A stretch of DNA of 64,000 bases from positions 17,488,658-17,552,657 of the forward strand of contig NC_090759.1 in NCBI RefSeq assembly GCF_036898095.1, written 5' to 3'. Under the pieces are notes generated by a model. The model worked only from the letters and a program-made list of their open reading frames with translations, was not told where the DNA came from and ran no database searches. This stretch comes from Palaemon carinicauda (taxonomy: Eukaryota > Arthropoda > Malacostraca > Decapoda > Palaemonidae). The position numbers and the translations under genes are program-made. Positions 1 to 11,625 of this stretch are shown here, piece by piece; the stretch's first letter is position 1; each line of letters starts with the position of its first letter.

Positions 1-802
1 GTAGATTGGTGGTAAGTATCTACTAATTTTTGACATGATATAAGTGGAATTTGTACTTTGTATCATTTAGGAAAGATACTGACAAAATTGGATTATAACT
101 GTTTTTACTGTGCCTTTTTTTTTTTTTTTATAAAATGTTTTTATATAAGGAACAGGTGACTTTAATCTATTGTGTTATGCATACTGGCATGCAGTGTGCC
201 ATTTATTTCATGTGATATCCTTCATAGAAGATTTAAAGTTTTGGACCTATACACTATTACAGTTTGTGCAATCATGCAAAGGTTATGTCTATAAACTAAG
301 TTACACAGTAAATTACCGTGTTTGCAGTGCCAGATAAACTACATTTTACCTTTGTAGTCCTCTTTATCTTTATGTTGAAATACAGTATGGGTTCTAGTTT
401 TATTGAGCCGTATTTACAGCACATTTTCTGTTTCATTATGCCATATTCACAGCACATTATGACCATTACACCAAGAATACATACAGATTCATTCAAAGCA
501 GATTATCCATGCATTATAATACTGGAAAGATAACTATTTGATTAGTCCTTTGAAACATAGTGCATGGATAAGTGGCTTGACAGTTCTGCTTCTGAGAAGC
601 AGTGATTTATGTTGTTTCACCTCTTGGTATTTAATGTATCAAGATATCCGCATGCCATAAGGAAGAGAGAAGTGTCTCTCACATCAGTTATTTTGTTTTG
701 CATCAACTATTTTGTCTTGATATAAAATGATTATAAATAACATAAATTTTATACATCCTTATCTTATAGTACTACTGTGTAATATACTTATGAATAAAAA
801 CC
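1..802. other. AT-rich stretch, no recognisable gene
   Basis: No convincing coding sequence or known element was seen. The first 11 bases followed by GTAAGTAT look like a plus-strand splice donor, so the window could open at the 3' end of an exon of a host gene. Short ORFs here lack any recognisable motif. Confidence 0.4.
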
Positions 803-1022
803 TAGCACTGCTAAGTTTCAATCTTATTGTAACTTGAAAATCAGGGAGAGGAATCTCTAGCACTGCTAAGTTTCAATCTTATTGTAACTTGAAAATCAGG
901 GAGAGGAATCTCTAGCACTGCTAAGTTTCAATCTTATTGTAACTTGAAAATCAGGGAGAGGAATCTCTAGCACTGCTAAGTTTCAATCTTATTGTAACTT
1001 GAAAATCAGGGAGAGGAATCTC
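803..1022. repeat. Tandem repeat, 4 x 55 bp
   Basis: A 55 bp unit that begins TAGCACTGCTAAG starts at 803, 858, 913 and 968 and appears identical in all four copies. The array ends where the sequence changes to CTGGCAGGCC at about 1022. The lack of divergence implies recent expansion. There are no spacers, so it is not a CRISPR array. Confidence 0.95.
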
Positions 1023-1537
1023 TGGCAGGCCTGGAAAGAAATGAAATTGCATTGTCATCTAAATCAAGAAAAATGTTAAAATTCATCATGATACATTTAC
1101 CTCTCATAATGAGTGCATTAAGACAAGTAAAACCCTTAAATTTTTGTTAAAGTGGTATTGAAGCAAAAACTTTTTTGACAATGGCTCCCTTGTTCATGGT
1201 TAGTTCATAACTGGTGTATTTTTGCTTTTTTTTTTTATTACATTGCCCTTTATATCAGAAATATTTACTTTTTACAATTAAAGTGCTATGTGGTCTCCAA
1301 GGACTTTCCTGTGAAAGGCTAAAACAGCGACTCCAATATGACATAAATAACAAAGAAATATTGTATAAGGGAAACCCTTGAGTTCAGAGTTGTTAGAACT
1401 TGACACAGCACCTCAGTTGCCGAAATTCGTCTGCTGAATGACATCATTACTATAGCATGTCATCACCTTGTGGAAAGGAACCATTATCCCAGTTGGAGAC
1501 AGTGCTACAATCACATCAATTTGCACCCAACCATTAT

Positions 1538-1839
1538 CCCTTTTACCCCCAAAGGACGTACTGGTACGTTTCACAAAACCCATCCCTTTACCCCCATGGA
1601 TGTACCGGTACGTCCTTGCAAAAAAATGCTATAAATTTTTTTTTTTTTCATATTTTTGATAATTTTTTGAGAAAATTCAGGCATTTTCCAAGAGATTGAG
1701 ACCAACCTGACCTCTCTATGACAAAAATCAAGGCTGTTAGAGCAATTTAAAAAAAATATACTGCAAAATGTGCTGGGAAAAAAATAACCCCTTGGGGGTT
1801 AAGGGTTGGAAATTTCCAAAGAGCCTGGGGGTAAAAGGG
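1538..1839. mobile_element. Short MITE, piggyBac-like ends, TTAT target duplication
   Basis: The element is 302 bp. The left end begins CCCTTTTACCCCC and the right end is its inverse GGGGGTAAAAGGG. Both sides are flanked by TTAT (1534-1537 and 1840-1843). CCC-starting inverted repeats next to a TTAA-type tetranucleotide are typical of piggyBac derivatives; TTAT would be a variant site. It has no coding capacity. The interior holds several short inverted GTACCGGTAC-like and CCCCTTGGGG motifs. Confidence 0.75.
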
Positions 1840-1843
1840 TTAT

Positions 1844-2530
1844 CTTCTATTTTTCATTGAGGAAAAAATAAAGCCATGATTGTTGATGTGTAATAAGAAT
1901 ACTGAAATGGTTCAGTAGCAGTATTCAAGTCGTTCTGCATTTTGTTACTAGGAGAGGCAACTGGAGATATTCCAAAGAAAACAGAGTGGCTGGTAAGTCA
2001 CATAGAGGCAGAGTATCTCATCAATGAAGCTTTGAGTTTAGGGTCTTAGCCTTTGTTTTGGTGAACGCTGAAACTTTTCTTAGTGGCATAAAGCACAGTC
2101 TCGAGGTCTGGATTTGTTGTGGATGTCAAAACCACCTCTATACTGGAGCTTTCAACAGAACCGTGGAACATGACTTTTGCCAAAAGAACCTAATTTTTTT
2201 GTTAGCAAGAGGCTGAAAAGAGCAGTCATAGAAATGTGTAGGTTTTTAAAATTTTAGGCCAGACTACTCAGTATACCAAAGAAAGACCTCCCTAGAGAGG
2301 AATGATCCTTAACCTGTCTTTTCTCAACAAACATATCAGGTGTGCGGCTTATAAAATGATGACCTGTCCGCCGATTACTACACCGAAGGGCTTGGAAAAA
2401 TTAGCATCTGTTTTAAAATGACAAGAATGTTGCTAAAGAAAACTACCTCCATAGAGAGGGAAGAGGTGAGGGGAGTTTCATCACAGTAAATTTTTTTTGT
2501 AGGAAGTAGAAAATTTTAGTGACATGAAAA
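1844..2530. other. Non-coding stretch with one possible micro-exon
   Basis: Nothing coding is obvious. The one item of note is a 41 bp segment at 1952-1992 preceded by a pyrimidine-rich TTTGTTACTAG and followed by GTAAGTCA, listed separately. The rest is unremarkable AT-rich sequence. Confidence 0.4.
1952..1992 (+). other. Candidate 41 bp exon of an unknown plus-strand gene
   Basis: A consensus acceptor (AG at 1950-1951) and a consensus donor (GTAAGT from 1993) bracket 41 bp that is open in more than one frame. If spliced after the donor-like site at position 11, one frame reads across DWWRG, which resembles a core motif of SH3 domains. The evidence is splice-site shape only. A chance match is quite possible. 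Confidence 0.25.
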
Positions 2531-2850
2531 TGACAAATTTGTAGATAATTTGTATTTTTCCTAACTATACTTTCGGCGTAGCGGAAATGACGAGCCATTA
2601 AAGTTTAGCGAGGGTTAACTAACCACACCGCTAGTTAGTGGAGGGTAGGGGAGGGTAGCTTGCTACCACCCACCCACACCTGTGATTGAGCTCACTTTGC
2701 TTGGCAGTAGGACTTCAAGGGGGATAGGGCTGGCGGGCAAGTTTGTATAAATGGCTAAGGTTTGTATAGTTAGGAAAAATACAAATTATCTACAAATTTG
2801 TCATTTGTTCCGTAACTGGAATATATACCATGCTATTTATTAGGGGTGAC
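2531..2850. repeat. Terminal inverted repeat and internal complementary region, DIRS copy A
   Basis: The sequence TGACAAATTTGTAGATAATT at 2531 returns as its complement ending at about 2803, forming inverted arms of roughly 40 bp. Immediately beyond, 2804-2850 matches the opposite terminus of the family (seen intact at 25880-25918 in the miniature copy). The 2764-2850 block is therefore complement of one end joined to complement of the other, the internal complementary region that defines DIRS elements. Confidence 0.8.
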
Positions 2851-3249
2851 TCACCCATTAGGAAGGGTGGACGGCCCTGCCAATCTGGCTTTTGGCTTTA
2901 CCCGGGGGCTCCTTATCTGAGTGTGTCAGTACTCAACAATAAGGAGTTCCTGCACCTCGCTAAAACCTTGCTACGCAAGCTGTGTGTTGAGGTATAAGAA
3001 GTGTGACTGTCCAGGTAAAGTTATTCAAGTGTCTTTAGAAGGAAAAACTGTAACCAAGACTTTCCCAATACCACGTCACCAGGGTATGGGGACGCAACAG
3101 TATTAAGTCTTAATACTAGGAACACAAGGGAGCATGGTTTTACCTGCAGTGGTTTGAGGTCAGCTGTGCAGAGAACCCAGGATGCTGCGTTCCCCCAAGA
3201 GAGGGGAGGATGAAGAAAAGAATAAGAGCCAGTCAAATCTTTTCCATTC

Positions 3250-4302
3250 ACGCAGATTAAAACTGGGTAACAATGCCCTCAACCTTCTTCTACTTGTTCA
3301 ATAAGGAGCTGTTGTGCAACCACCACAGGACCGATAGAGAATGTATCGAATCTCCTGTGGGTCATGTCTTGCAGGTAGTGGGATGTGAATATTGTCTGAC
3401 GATTCCACACCCCAGCTTGAAGAATCTGCGTCACTGAGCAATTTTTCTTGAATGCCAGGGACGTAGCTACGCCTGACATCATGAGCTCTAGGGCAACGTG
3501 AAGGAGGAGGGTCTGGATTCAATGCACGGTCTATGACCTTGCGAATCCATGCTGAGATGGTGCTTGGTGACCCAACTCTTGGTCCTTCCTGTGCTGACGA
3601 ATATTGCAGGCACACAAGGATGGGCTGCGGCTGTTCTCTTAAGGTAAAGCCTCAAACTCCTCACTGAGCAGAGTAAGAGATGGTCTGGGTCATCTGTTAC
3701 AGAACGGAGACTAGAAATCCGGAAGGAGTCACAGAACGGAGACTAGAAATCCGGAAGGAGTCGAACCGAGGATCAGCTACTCCCGGGTTCTGAGTCTTAG
3801 CAATAAACTCTGGGATGAAGCTGAACGTTACCTCCCCCATCCCCTTGAATGGATGATGTTGTATGAGACCATGAAGTTCATTGACTCGTTTGGCCGAAGC
3901 CAAAGCTAGAAGGAACACCGTCAGGTGGCGATCTGTAGCCTGGCATAATGGTTCATAGGAAGGTCTCTTAAGAGACTTGAGAACTCGAACCACATTCCAT
4001 AGGGGAGGTCTCACTTCAGACTGAGGACAGGTAAGTTCATAACTCTGTATGAGTAAGTTAAGTTCTAGTGATTTAGAATTGTCCATTCCTTTCAGTCTAC
4101 AGGCGAGGCTCAAGGCTGAGCGATAGCCTTTTACTGCCGTGACGGACAGGCGCATTTCTTTACGCAAATACACGAGGAACTCCGCTATTGCTGGAATAGT
4201 GGTATCGAGAGGAGAGATACCCCTTCCATGACACCAACCACAGAAGACTTTCCACTTTGCCTGGTAGACTGCAGCTAATGACTTTCGCAGGTGTCCAGAC
4301 AT
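3250..4302 (-). pseudogene. DIRS tyrosine recombinase, frameshifted (copy A)
   Basis: The N-terminal part (3697-4302) reads SGHLRKSLAAVYQAKW and later AKRVNELHGL, which carries the box A arginine. The catalytic H-x-x-R is AHDVRR in another frame at 3298-3615. The region expected to hold the tyrosine, TSHYLQDM, is in a third frame at 3279-3482. The enzyme would have inserted the circular DNA copy by strand exchange, without an integrase. A short direct duplication of about 32 bp near 3710-3770 adds to the damage. Certainly inactive. Confidence 0.85.
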
Positions 4303-4303
4303 C

Positions 4304-5040
4304 CTAATCGCAATTTGCGAAAAACCTCTCGGAGAGGAGATGCTGCATAGTCTCCAGTCGTGAAGTCGTAGCGATGCTACTGCTTTGTGGAATATGTTGC
4401 CATGTGGTTGTTTGAGTAGATTGTGTGGAGGAGGGAGTTCTCTTGGGGGCTCCGATAGGGGTTGCAGAAGGTCCGGAAATCATTCTGCGTGATGATATAC
4501 CGGAGCTATGAGGGTCATTGAAAGATTGACCAATGTTCTGGTCTTGTTGAGTACCCTCCTCATCAGACAGAACAGGGGGAAAGGCGTAAACGTCTATGTT
4601 GTCCCACCGTTGTTGGAATGCATCTTGCCAGAGAGCCTTAGGGTCTGGGACTGGGGAACAATACAATGGGAGCCTGAAGTTCAGGGATATTGCGAAGATG
4701 TCCCCTGTCAGAGAACCGCACAAAGTCAGGACTTTGTTGGCTACTAGATGATCCAAAGACCACTGGGTACTCACTATCTGAGATTCTCTGCTCAGGTTGT
4801 CGGCGAGCACATTCCTTTTGCCCAGAATAGAGCGTGCCGATAGTGGTATCGAGTAGATCTAAGCCCATCTCAGTATCTCTACTGCTAGATGGGATAGGTG
4901 CTGCGAAAAAGTATCTCCTTGCTTGTTGATGTAAACCACTACTGTGGTATTGTCGCTCATCACCAACACCGAGTGGCCCGCCAGGAATTGTTGGAACTAT
5001 TGAAGGGCCAGAAAGACGGCCTTCATCTCAAGGAGATTTA
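4304..5040 (-). pseudogene. DIRS RNase H region (copy A)
   Basis: The translation includes MSDNTTVVVYINKQG (about 4890-4965), then LADNLSRE and the conserved downstream block CSPVPDPKALWQDAFQ and WDNIDVYAFPP. It is the same order as in copy C, where the reading is longer. The domain removes RNA from the cDNA hybrid. Stops and frame changes separate it from the RT. Confidence 0.75.
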
Positions 5041-5140
5041 TGTGGAGGTACCCTTCTGACTGACCAGAGGCCTGAGGTCGTGTGGTGCAGCATGAGGCCC
5101 CCCCCTTTTTTTTTTTTTGAAGTCTGAAAACAGCATCAAA

Positions 5141-6136
5141 TCAGGGGGAAGGATGATAAAATCCACTCCCTTTAGTAGATTCTTGTCTGCCACCCACCAC
5201 TCGAGGTCCGTCAGTTCCGCTGATCCCATGGGGATTCGGATGTCCGGGGAATCGCGAGTCTGATTCCACCGGGACGAGTCGCCACTGGAGGGATCTCATC
5301 CTAAGGCAACCATTGGGAACTAGACGGGCCAGTGATGAAAGGTGACCGAGAAGACGTAACCACGTTTGTGCTGAAAGTTCTTCTCGTCTGAGAAAGGTCT
5401 CTGTGTAGGAAGCAGGAATGACTTCTCGAGATTTACCATGATCCCTAGATCTTGGCAAAGTCTCAGAAGTTTGTCTCGGTGTTGAAGAAGGGTTGACACT
5501 GAGTCTGCTAGGATTAGTCAGTCGTCCAGATAGCGGAGGAGACTGATGCTAATCCAGTGTGCTCAAGGTGACACTAGGGCAAACACTCTGGTGAAAACTT
5601 GAGGTGCTGTGGAAAGAATGAAGCACAGCACCTTGAACTGGTACTTCTTGTTGTCTAGGCTGAATCGTAAGTACTTCCTTGAAGACGGATGGACTGGGAT
5701 CTGGAAGTATGGGTCCTTTAGGTCCAGTGTACACATGAAGTCCTGAGATCTTACCGCTAGTCTGACCATGTCTGCCGTTTCCATGCTGAACGGAGTTTGT
5801 TTGACAAACTTTTTCAGGGCTGAGTGGTCGATGACTGGTCTCCAGCCTCCAGACACCTCTCTTACAAGAAAGAGTTGACTGAAGAAGCCTGGGGACTCGT
5901 CGTGGACTTCTTGGAGAGCGCGCGCCCTTCTTCAACAGGGTCTGGACTTCTGCTCGAAGGGCCTGCCCCCTTGCCGATCCCATGGCAAGGGAGTCTATTG
6001 ACACTGGATTCCTGGTCAGGGGAGGGAGAGATGTTATGAACAGTACGCGATATCCTAGACGAATCACGGAGATTGTCCAGGGATCGGCCCTGAGTTGCTT
6101 CCACCTGTCTGAGCATCTTTGTAGGCATCCCCCCAC
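5141..6136 (-). pseudogene. DIRS reverse transcriptase (copy A)
   Basis: Recognisable blocks are ADPWTISVIRLGYR at the N-terminal side, GGWRPVIDHSALKKFV, LDLKDPYFQIPVHPSSRKYL and LSTAPQVFT. They match copy C almost position for position. The region expected to hold the YLDD box (about 5520-5560) is in a different frame, and a frameshift separates the thumb. Inactive. Confidence 0.85.
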
Positions 6137-6420
6137 TGGCGGAGACGCAGGCGGAGTGCCTATCCTAGCGTTTGCGGCCTCGGCTGCTCCCTCTAGGATT
6201 TTTTCCTCCCCAGGAGGACTTATTGCATTTCTTGTCCTTGACAGGAAAGAGCTTATTAGATACCACTGTCTTCGCTGATGTTTTCATCGTTGTGGTCTTG
6301 GTTGGACGGGACTGCTAAGGTGCTGGAGGTTTATAGGGCTTGGATGTTAAAGCCCTATGGAGGAGGGAGTCCTGATGTGACTTCCTCCACCTCTCAACAG
6401 CAAGTTCCACATCCTTAGGC

Positions 6421-9400
6421 TCAAACAGGTGGGCTCCCTCTAGAGAGGAATGTCTGAACCTTTATCTCAACATTGGGGACCTGTTGGTGGAATCTCTCAG
6501 ACACCGCATCTCGATGTTTCAAGATGGTGTTTCCCCACAAGTTCGAAACTTGGTGGGCAAGAAATTCAATTGTGCGAGTTCCTGAGAGAAGGAAGGTCTC
6601 CCTTGCCTTCCTGGTACGGTCTTTGGAGAAATCCTCAGTTCGTACCAGGATTCCCAAGGTCCCTAACCAGATATCCAGCCACGAAATACCTTGCATCGTT
6701 ATACTTTGTGACCTTTTCCTGGTTAAGGACTTCGGCCGCCGAGAAAGAGACATGCCGGCTAGAGTCTCTCAAGAGAGATCCCCTTGGTTAGCTCTTCCAG
6801 AGAGTGGTGAAGAGGAAGAGCTGGACTGGGCTCCTCCAGGATCTCAAAGTACCTACTCTGTTGTACACAAGGTGGGAGAAGCTTTTTAGTAGAGCCCGAA
6901 CGGTTGGAGGAGGCAAACTCGGAGAGCTATTGGGCGATCTTAGCCCTGGCACTCTTCAACCCCTGAGACCAGGGCAGGGCTGCTCTGGTCTTTGAGGGTT
7001 TCTGGGTGCCGAAGAAACGGTCTAAGACCGTGTCCTTGCCCTCCCGAGGGGGTATCTCTGGGTCGGAAAACCCGTTGAGAATCCTAATAAGAGTCAGGAT
7101 CTGCCAGAATGCTTGTTCTGACTCTTGTTGCTCTTCTGATATCGGACTTGCAGCGGAGTCTCCATCTTCCATCCCCAAGAGCTCTTCTCGGGGTGGGTCG
7201 CGGACATCCCTCGAGTGGCTGGCTGTCTTCTTCTTTGTAGTCCTGGCAGAGGACTTTGTCAGGGTCTTGGAGTCTTTGGACTCCTTCCGAGGAAGGAGGT
7301 AAGACTCCAACATCGAAGGCCTGGATGTTGTGTCCCTCCTGATCTCTGACTGTGGGGAACTCTCAGCGTGAAGGGAGGTTTCCTCTGACGGTGGAATGGA
7401 GGAGGGCCTTTCCTCACGTGACTCCCTTGGTAAAGGGGAGGTGGGAGAGTATCCCTTGGGAGATACTGGAGGGACTAGCCTTGATGGCCTGATCAGAGTC
7501 GGTTTGACCCTCTAGGAAGTGACCGCATCAGAAACTCCTCTTTTCCGCTTCAATGGGGTAGAGGAAGCCATGGTTCCGTGTCGCGAGTCTAGAACTATAG
7601 GCTGCTCTAACGAGCGGCCAGACAGGGCAGGATTGAATGCCTGTATTACGGCTCTGACTAGGGCACTGAACCAAGGTTGCTGACTGACTGAAGCACTGTC
7701 AGACATCCCTTGAAGGGAAAGGGACTGAAGGTTCCCTACGAGGAGTTACCGTAATAGGTGCGTCCGCCTTAGAAGAAGGCAATTTCGGGATCCTGAACCC
7801 CTCTGCTGGTTCCTGTTTCCCTTTTCCCAAAGGGCGCGCTGAAATGCCTTTGCGGGGAGGGGAATGAGGCGATGGTGACTTGGCTGGGTGTAGTTCCTGT
7901 GCACGTGCCTGTTTACGTGCGCGGGCGAATGTTGGCGAGCGTTGGCTTGCGCATGCGAACGAGTGGTGGCGTGTGGACGATTGCTGGACGCGCATGTCCT
8001 GGTGCGTGGGGGCGGGAGAGACCTGGCACGTAGGAGAGCGCTGGATTGCGCGTGTTGTATGCAAGCACGTAGGCGCGTGCGCGCAGGAGAGTAATGGCGC
8101 GTAGGTGAGCACTGGCGCGTACGGAGCTCGCTGATGTGCAGGCGAGTGCTGGTGCACAGGATAGATTTGATGCACAGGAGAGCGCTGGCGCGCAGGAGAA
8201 TGCTGGCGCGTAGGAGATCGTGGGCGTGTAGGCGCATTAGATTGCTGACGTGCAGGGGAGCACTGGCGCGTGGGAGAACGTGGGCGCAGGGCGTGCAGGC
8301 CACCGTGGGTGCAGGGCGCGCATGAAAGCGCTGGCGCGTAGGCGCATGGTGTAGCTGCCGTCTATGAGGGTGAGCAGGTGAAGGGGCGCGCCGAAGCGTT
8401 GTAGAGCGCTGACGAGCAGGCTGGTGTTGACGTTCTGCTGGTGAGTGCTGATGTCCTGTAGGAGGTTGGCGAGCTGCAGGGCGATGGCGCGCAGCAGCGC
8501 ACTTCGGTAGGGCCTCAAGAGGCTTTACCGGGAACAGGAACGGTGAAGGAAGGTCTGCAGGTCTGATGGATGGCAGGTCAGGAACTGGGTTGTGCCCTTT
8601 GTAAGGGCAAGCATCCACCGATGGGGATTGCGAACGATCCGCAGAGAGGTCCAGCAACTGAAGTTGGAGGACTAGCAGCAGGTCCAGTGACGGTCGAAGG
8701 TCGAGGTCCAGATGACTGCAGCAGAGGCTCCTCTGCAGGTGAAGGCTGCGACGAAGCAGAAGAGTCGAAGAGGCGCCTCTTCACCAATGGTAAAGGGAGA
8801 CCTATAAGGCGAAGTGGAGGGCGAGCTTTCTGACGAAGGCGCCCTCTAGGGGTCGTTGGATCAGCAAGCTGACAGTGGGCCGCAACAGTCCTCCGAAGCG
8901 GAGTCTTAATGAATGAACTCCCCCGAGGGAGAGAAACACTCGCAGGAGACAGACAGACTTAGTTTCCCCCTCGAAGGATGTTCAGGAGTGGGGGAAACTA
9001 AGTCGGCAGCAACCGCTGGAGAGTCTGGAGGGGCAGAGGAGTTGGATGAGATCAAGGGACACCTCTGACACCACAACGTCGACAAGGGCCAGAGGATCTA
9101 CCTCTGACAGCGATGATGACGGCTGAACAGTAGCACCCTTGTGGATGATCTGCAGCAATGCGTCCTTGGAGGGCGGACCCGAGAGTCTTAAGGACAACCA
9201 AACCTGTAACAAAGGGGTTACTGACAAGGCCTCATCCAGGGGGAGACGTGGGACCGCTTCGCTAGGGGAAGCAACACCATCTCTCGAGGACCGGGGTTGG
9301 CCGACATTAACTTGGTCTACGCTACTACTCAACGGTCTCTCGTAAGAGGCCGAACGAGTAGGAGCTTCGGAGTGGGGTCGGGAGACGGAAGAAGAGGCCT

Positions 9401-9665
9401 TGGGCTTTCTTCCATTCGAAGGAACCTTCAAAGGAGAAATATCCCGCTTAGACTTCTTCTAACGACATCGCCCAAACCTCTCCCACTGGGAGGAAGACCA
9501 CTCCCTACACTCATTACACTTATTATCACTATCACACCGTTGAACTCTGCAGATAGGACAAAGGGTGTGAGGATCTGTCTCCACCGCCGACATAAATGTT
9601 CCACAAGGCCGGCCGGTGAGTCCAGGGCAGGTGCGCAGGGTAGCAGAAGTCAATTTCACAAACAC
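6421..9665 (-). pseudogene. DIRS Gag-like ORF, fragmented (copy A)
   Basis: The N-terminal part (9459-9665) holds a cysteine-rich motif (LCPICRVQRC, then CNECREW), probably zinc binding. A basic, proline/serine-rich middle follows, then a charged segment with FWQILTLIRILNGF (6927-7313), then a C-terminal block FLAHQVSNLWGNTILKHRDA (6421-6753) that aligns with copy C. The middle is expanded by an 18 bp minisatellite (7870-8520). The reading frame changes at least three times. Family Gag proteins are thought to package the RNA; that role is inferred from homology. Confidence 0.7.
7870..8520. repeat. Degenerate 18 bp minisatellite inside gag of copy A
   Basis: Successive units such as GAGAGCGCTGGCGCGCAG, GAGAATGCTGGCGCGTAG and GAGATCGTGGGCGTGTAG follow one another. 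The length is a multiple of three, so each unit adds six residues (His/Ala/Pro/Arg-rich) on the minus strand without changing frame. Similar GC-rich periodic sequence occurs in copy B (13365-13900). Confidence 0.75.
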
Positions 9666-9897
9666 ACCGTAAAAGAAAAAGCAAAAAGACCGATTAATGG
9701 GTGTCCAAATAAAGGCGAAGGATGAAGAGTGTCAACCTCCATTCACCATTCAAGCCGAAAGCAAAGTGGGCTCAATCACGTGTGTGTGTGTGTGTGAGGA
9801 CCCTTCACATCATAAATATAACTGCGTCATCACCTTAAGAAATTTTTGTTGGTCAAGTACTCAAAATAATTTTAAAATAGTCCTTTCTCTGTGAATA

Positions 9898-10195
9898 GGA
9901 ATGAATGGCGAGCGATTGTGACGCAGTTCCGGTAGGCCCTGCTGCTTCCTCCGGTGCCTTAGATGACCGCGGAGGTAGCAGCAGTAGGGGACTTAGCAGT
10001 ATGAAGCTTCATCTGTGGTGGAAAATGTGGGAGGTTGGGCTGTGGCACCCTAGCAGTACCAGCTGAACTCGCCTGAGTCCCTGGTTAGGCTGGAGGAACG
10101 TAGAGAGTAGAGGTCCCCTTTTTGTTTTGTTTCTTGTTGATGTCGGCTACCCCCCAAAATTGGGGGAAGTGCCTTGGTATATGGATGGATGGACT
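9898..10195 (+). mobile_element. RTE-like LINE, 3' fragment
   Basis: This stretch is the reverse complement, with modest divergence, of 38408-38700, the 3' end of the longer LINE copy. It shares AATGAATGGCGAG, GATGAAGCTTCATCTGTGG-type and TGCCTTGGTATATGG blocks. It is 5'-truncated, as is usual for LINE insertions, and ends in an ATGG-rich tail (TGGATGGATGG). Confidence 0.85.
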
Positions 10196-10199
10196 ATGG

Positions 10200-10712
10200 A
10201 TACTATCCTTGGATTTCCATATATTGGAGCGATAGCTTCTTCAATTTAGTCATTATTAAGCAGGTCTCCCTAATGCTCCATGAGGATTGCTAAAAAAAAA
10301 ATAGGAATATTTGTAATCTAAATTTAATTGTTTAAAATTTTTACTCATCTTGATTAGCTTTTGGAAGTTATTCTATAAAAAAAATACTTTGTCACACATT
10401 GAGAATACTAGTGTTAGAGGTACAAAATACATTAAATTTATTACTCTACTAGTCCCTGGCAGTTGTCTGTTAATACCTACTGTAAAATACAGTTTGACTT
10501 TTGCATGTCGGAAGTTTTCTGGGTGTTGGTTACACTGAGTTTCTGAAAAGAAAATTCAACTTTGTAACCAGATATGTAACATTTTCATATAAAATTCATA
10601 ACTTGAAATAATGTACAATATTTATTAAAGAATAATCTTGGTAAATTTAGAGGGCAGTGATTTTTCTGTGTGAAAGTGAATAATGAATATTACATCTGCA
10701 CCAATATGTAAT

Positions 10713-10713
<1 letters not shown>
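10200..10713. other. AT-rich non-coding stretch
   Basis: No domain, repeat family or RNA gene was recognised here. Confidence 0.4.

Positions 10714-10794
<81 letters not shown>
10714..10794. repeat. (CT)n microsatellite
   Basis: About 40 uninterrupted dinucleotide units. The Leu-Ser and Glu-Arg 'proteins' read through it are artefacts. Confidence 0.98.
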
Positions 10795-10798
<4 letters not shown>

Positions 10799-11398
10799 TT
10801 TTGGTTTTAATATTACCATTGTTTTTGTAGATTCTGGTATTCAAAAAGTTTATAACCTCATTTTTCTTATGCTTAGTGTAATTTATCACAATTTTTGTTA
10901 AAATATGTGAAAAATTAAAAAATTATGCAGCTTGCATCCAAAAACAAGCTCCTGTCGTTGTCTTCGACAAGTGTTGTTATTAAATTTAGACTTACCATTA
11001 CAATACCGTATAAATCTTTTTATCCGTTATTATTTATTGACAAAACATATCTGAGGGAGAAATTTAGGTTAGTAAACAAGTTTTGATTCACATTGCACGG
11101 TAATTTTTTGAAAACAGTAATGCTTTGTACCGTCACTAACAAACCTAATGCTATTTAATAGGGATTATCTTTCGGCGAGGTGGCAACCACCTAACCCCTA
11201 GTTAGTGGGAGGGTGGAGGGGTTATCCAGGGTAACCGGGTACCCCCATTCGCTCGCACATCAGTGATATTTCACCACTTTTTCTCTTTTGGCTCTCGAGA
11301 GAACAGACGCGTCCGCTTTGCTCCCGCTAAGACTTGGCCATGCAGACCATTGCTTTCTCTCTCTCTCCAGGTGTGATTGTTCTTGATGCTCCTCATGC

Positions 11399-11625
11399 AT
11401 GTGTCCAGGACTTGAAGGGTGCACTTGTGGCACCTTCATGTCCTTGGTCCGACCTGCAGAGGGCGTCGTTGTGAAACCTGTGACAAGGGTTGGGAGAGGC
11501 GTTGGCGAAAAGAAAATTTTAATCGAGACCCTTCACCTTCGGGGTCTTCCTCGAGGGCTAAGAGACCTCGCACTTCTCTCACCCCGCAATCTCGTCCCAA
11601 AGTTGCTCCTCGATCCAACTTCTAA
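11399..11625 (+). pseudogene. DIRS Gag N-terminal fragment (copy B)
   Basis: CPGLEGCTCGTFMS resembles CPGLTGRPCGTFMS at the start of Gag in copy A. A second frame carries the following cysteines (TCRGRRCETCDKGW). The fragment is frameshifted and short. Confidence 0.6.

Larger units (their letters stand above)
2531..9800 (-). mobile_element. Decayed DIRS-type retrotransposon, copy A (family A)
   Basis: Read on the minus strand the order is Gag (about 9665 down to 6421), reverse transcriptase (6136-5141), RNase H (5040-4304), tyrosine recombinase (4302-3250), internal complementary region and terminal repeat (2850-2531). This is the DIRS order, with a recombinase in place of an integrase. All domains are broken by frameshifts and stops. 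The upstream inverted repeat is mostly lost: near 9750-9800 only the part complementary to about 2690-2710 remains. Two other copies of the same terminus lie at 25014 and 63463. Confidence 0.85.

Noticed and set aside
803..1022. CRISPR-like array
   Set aside because: Units are directly adjacent with no spacers, and the genome is eukaryotic.
7746..8657. 303-residue Arg/His/Pro-rich minus-strand ORF
   Set aside because: The minisatellite in gag keeps several frames open; the authentic Gag frame cannot be fixed here, so no separate gene is called.
10625..10901. ORFs rich in Leu-Ser or Glu-Arg repeats
   Set aside because: Read through the (CT)n microsatellite; no gene.
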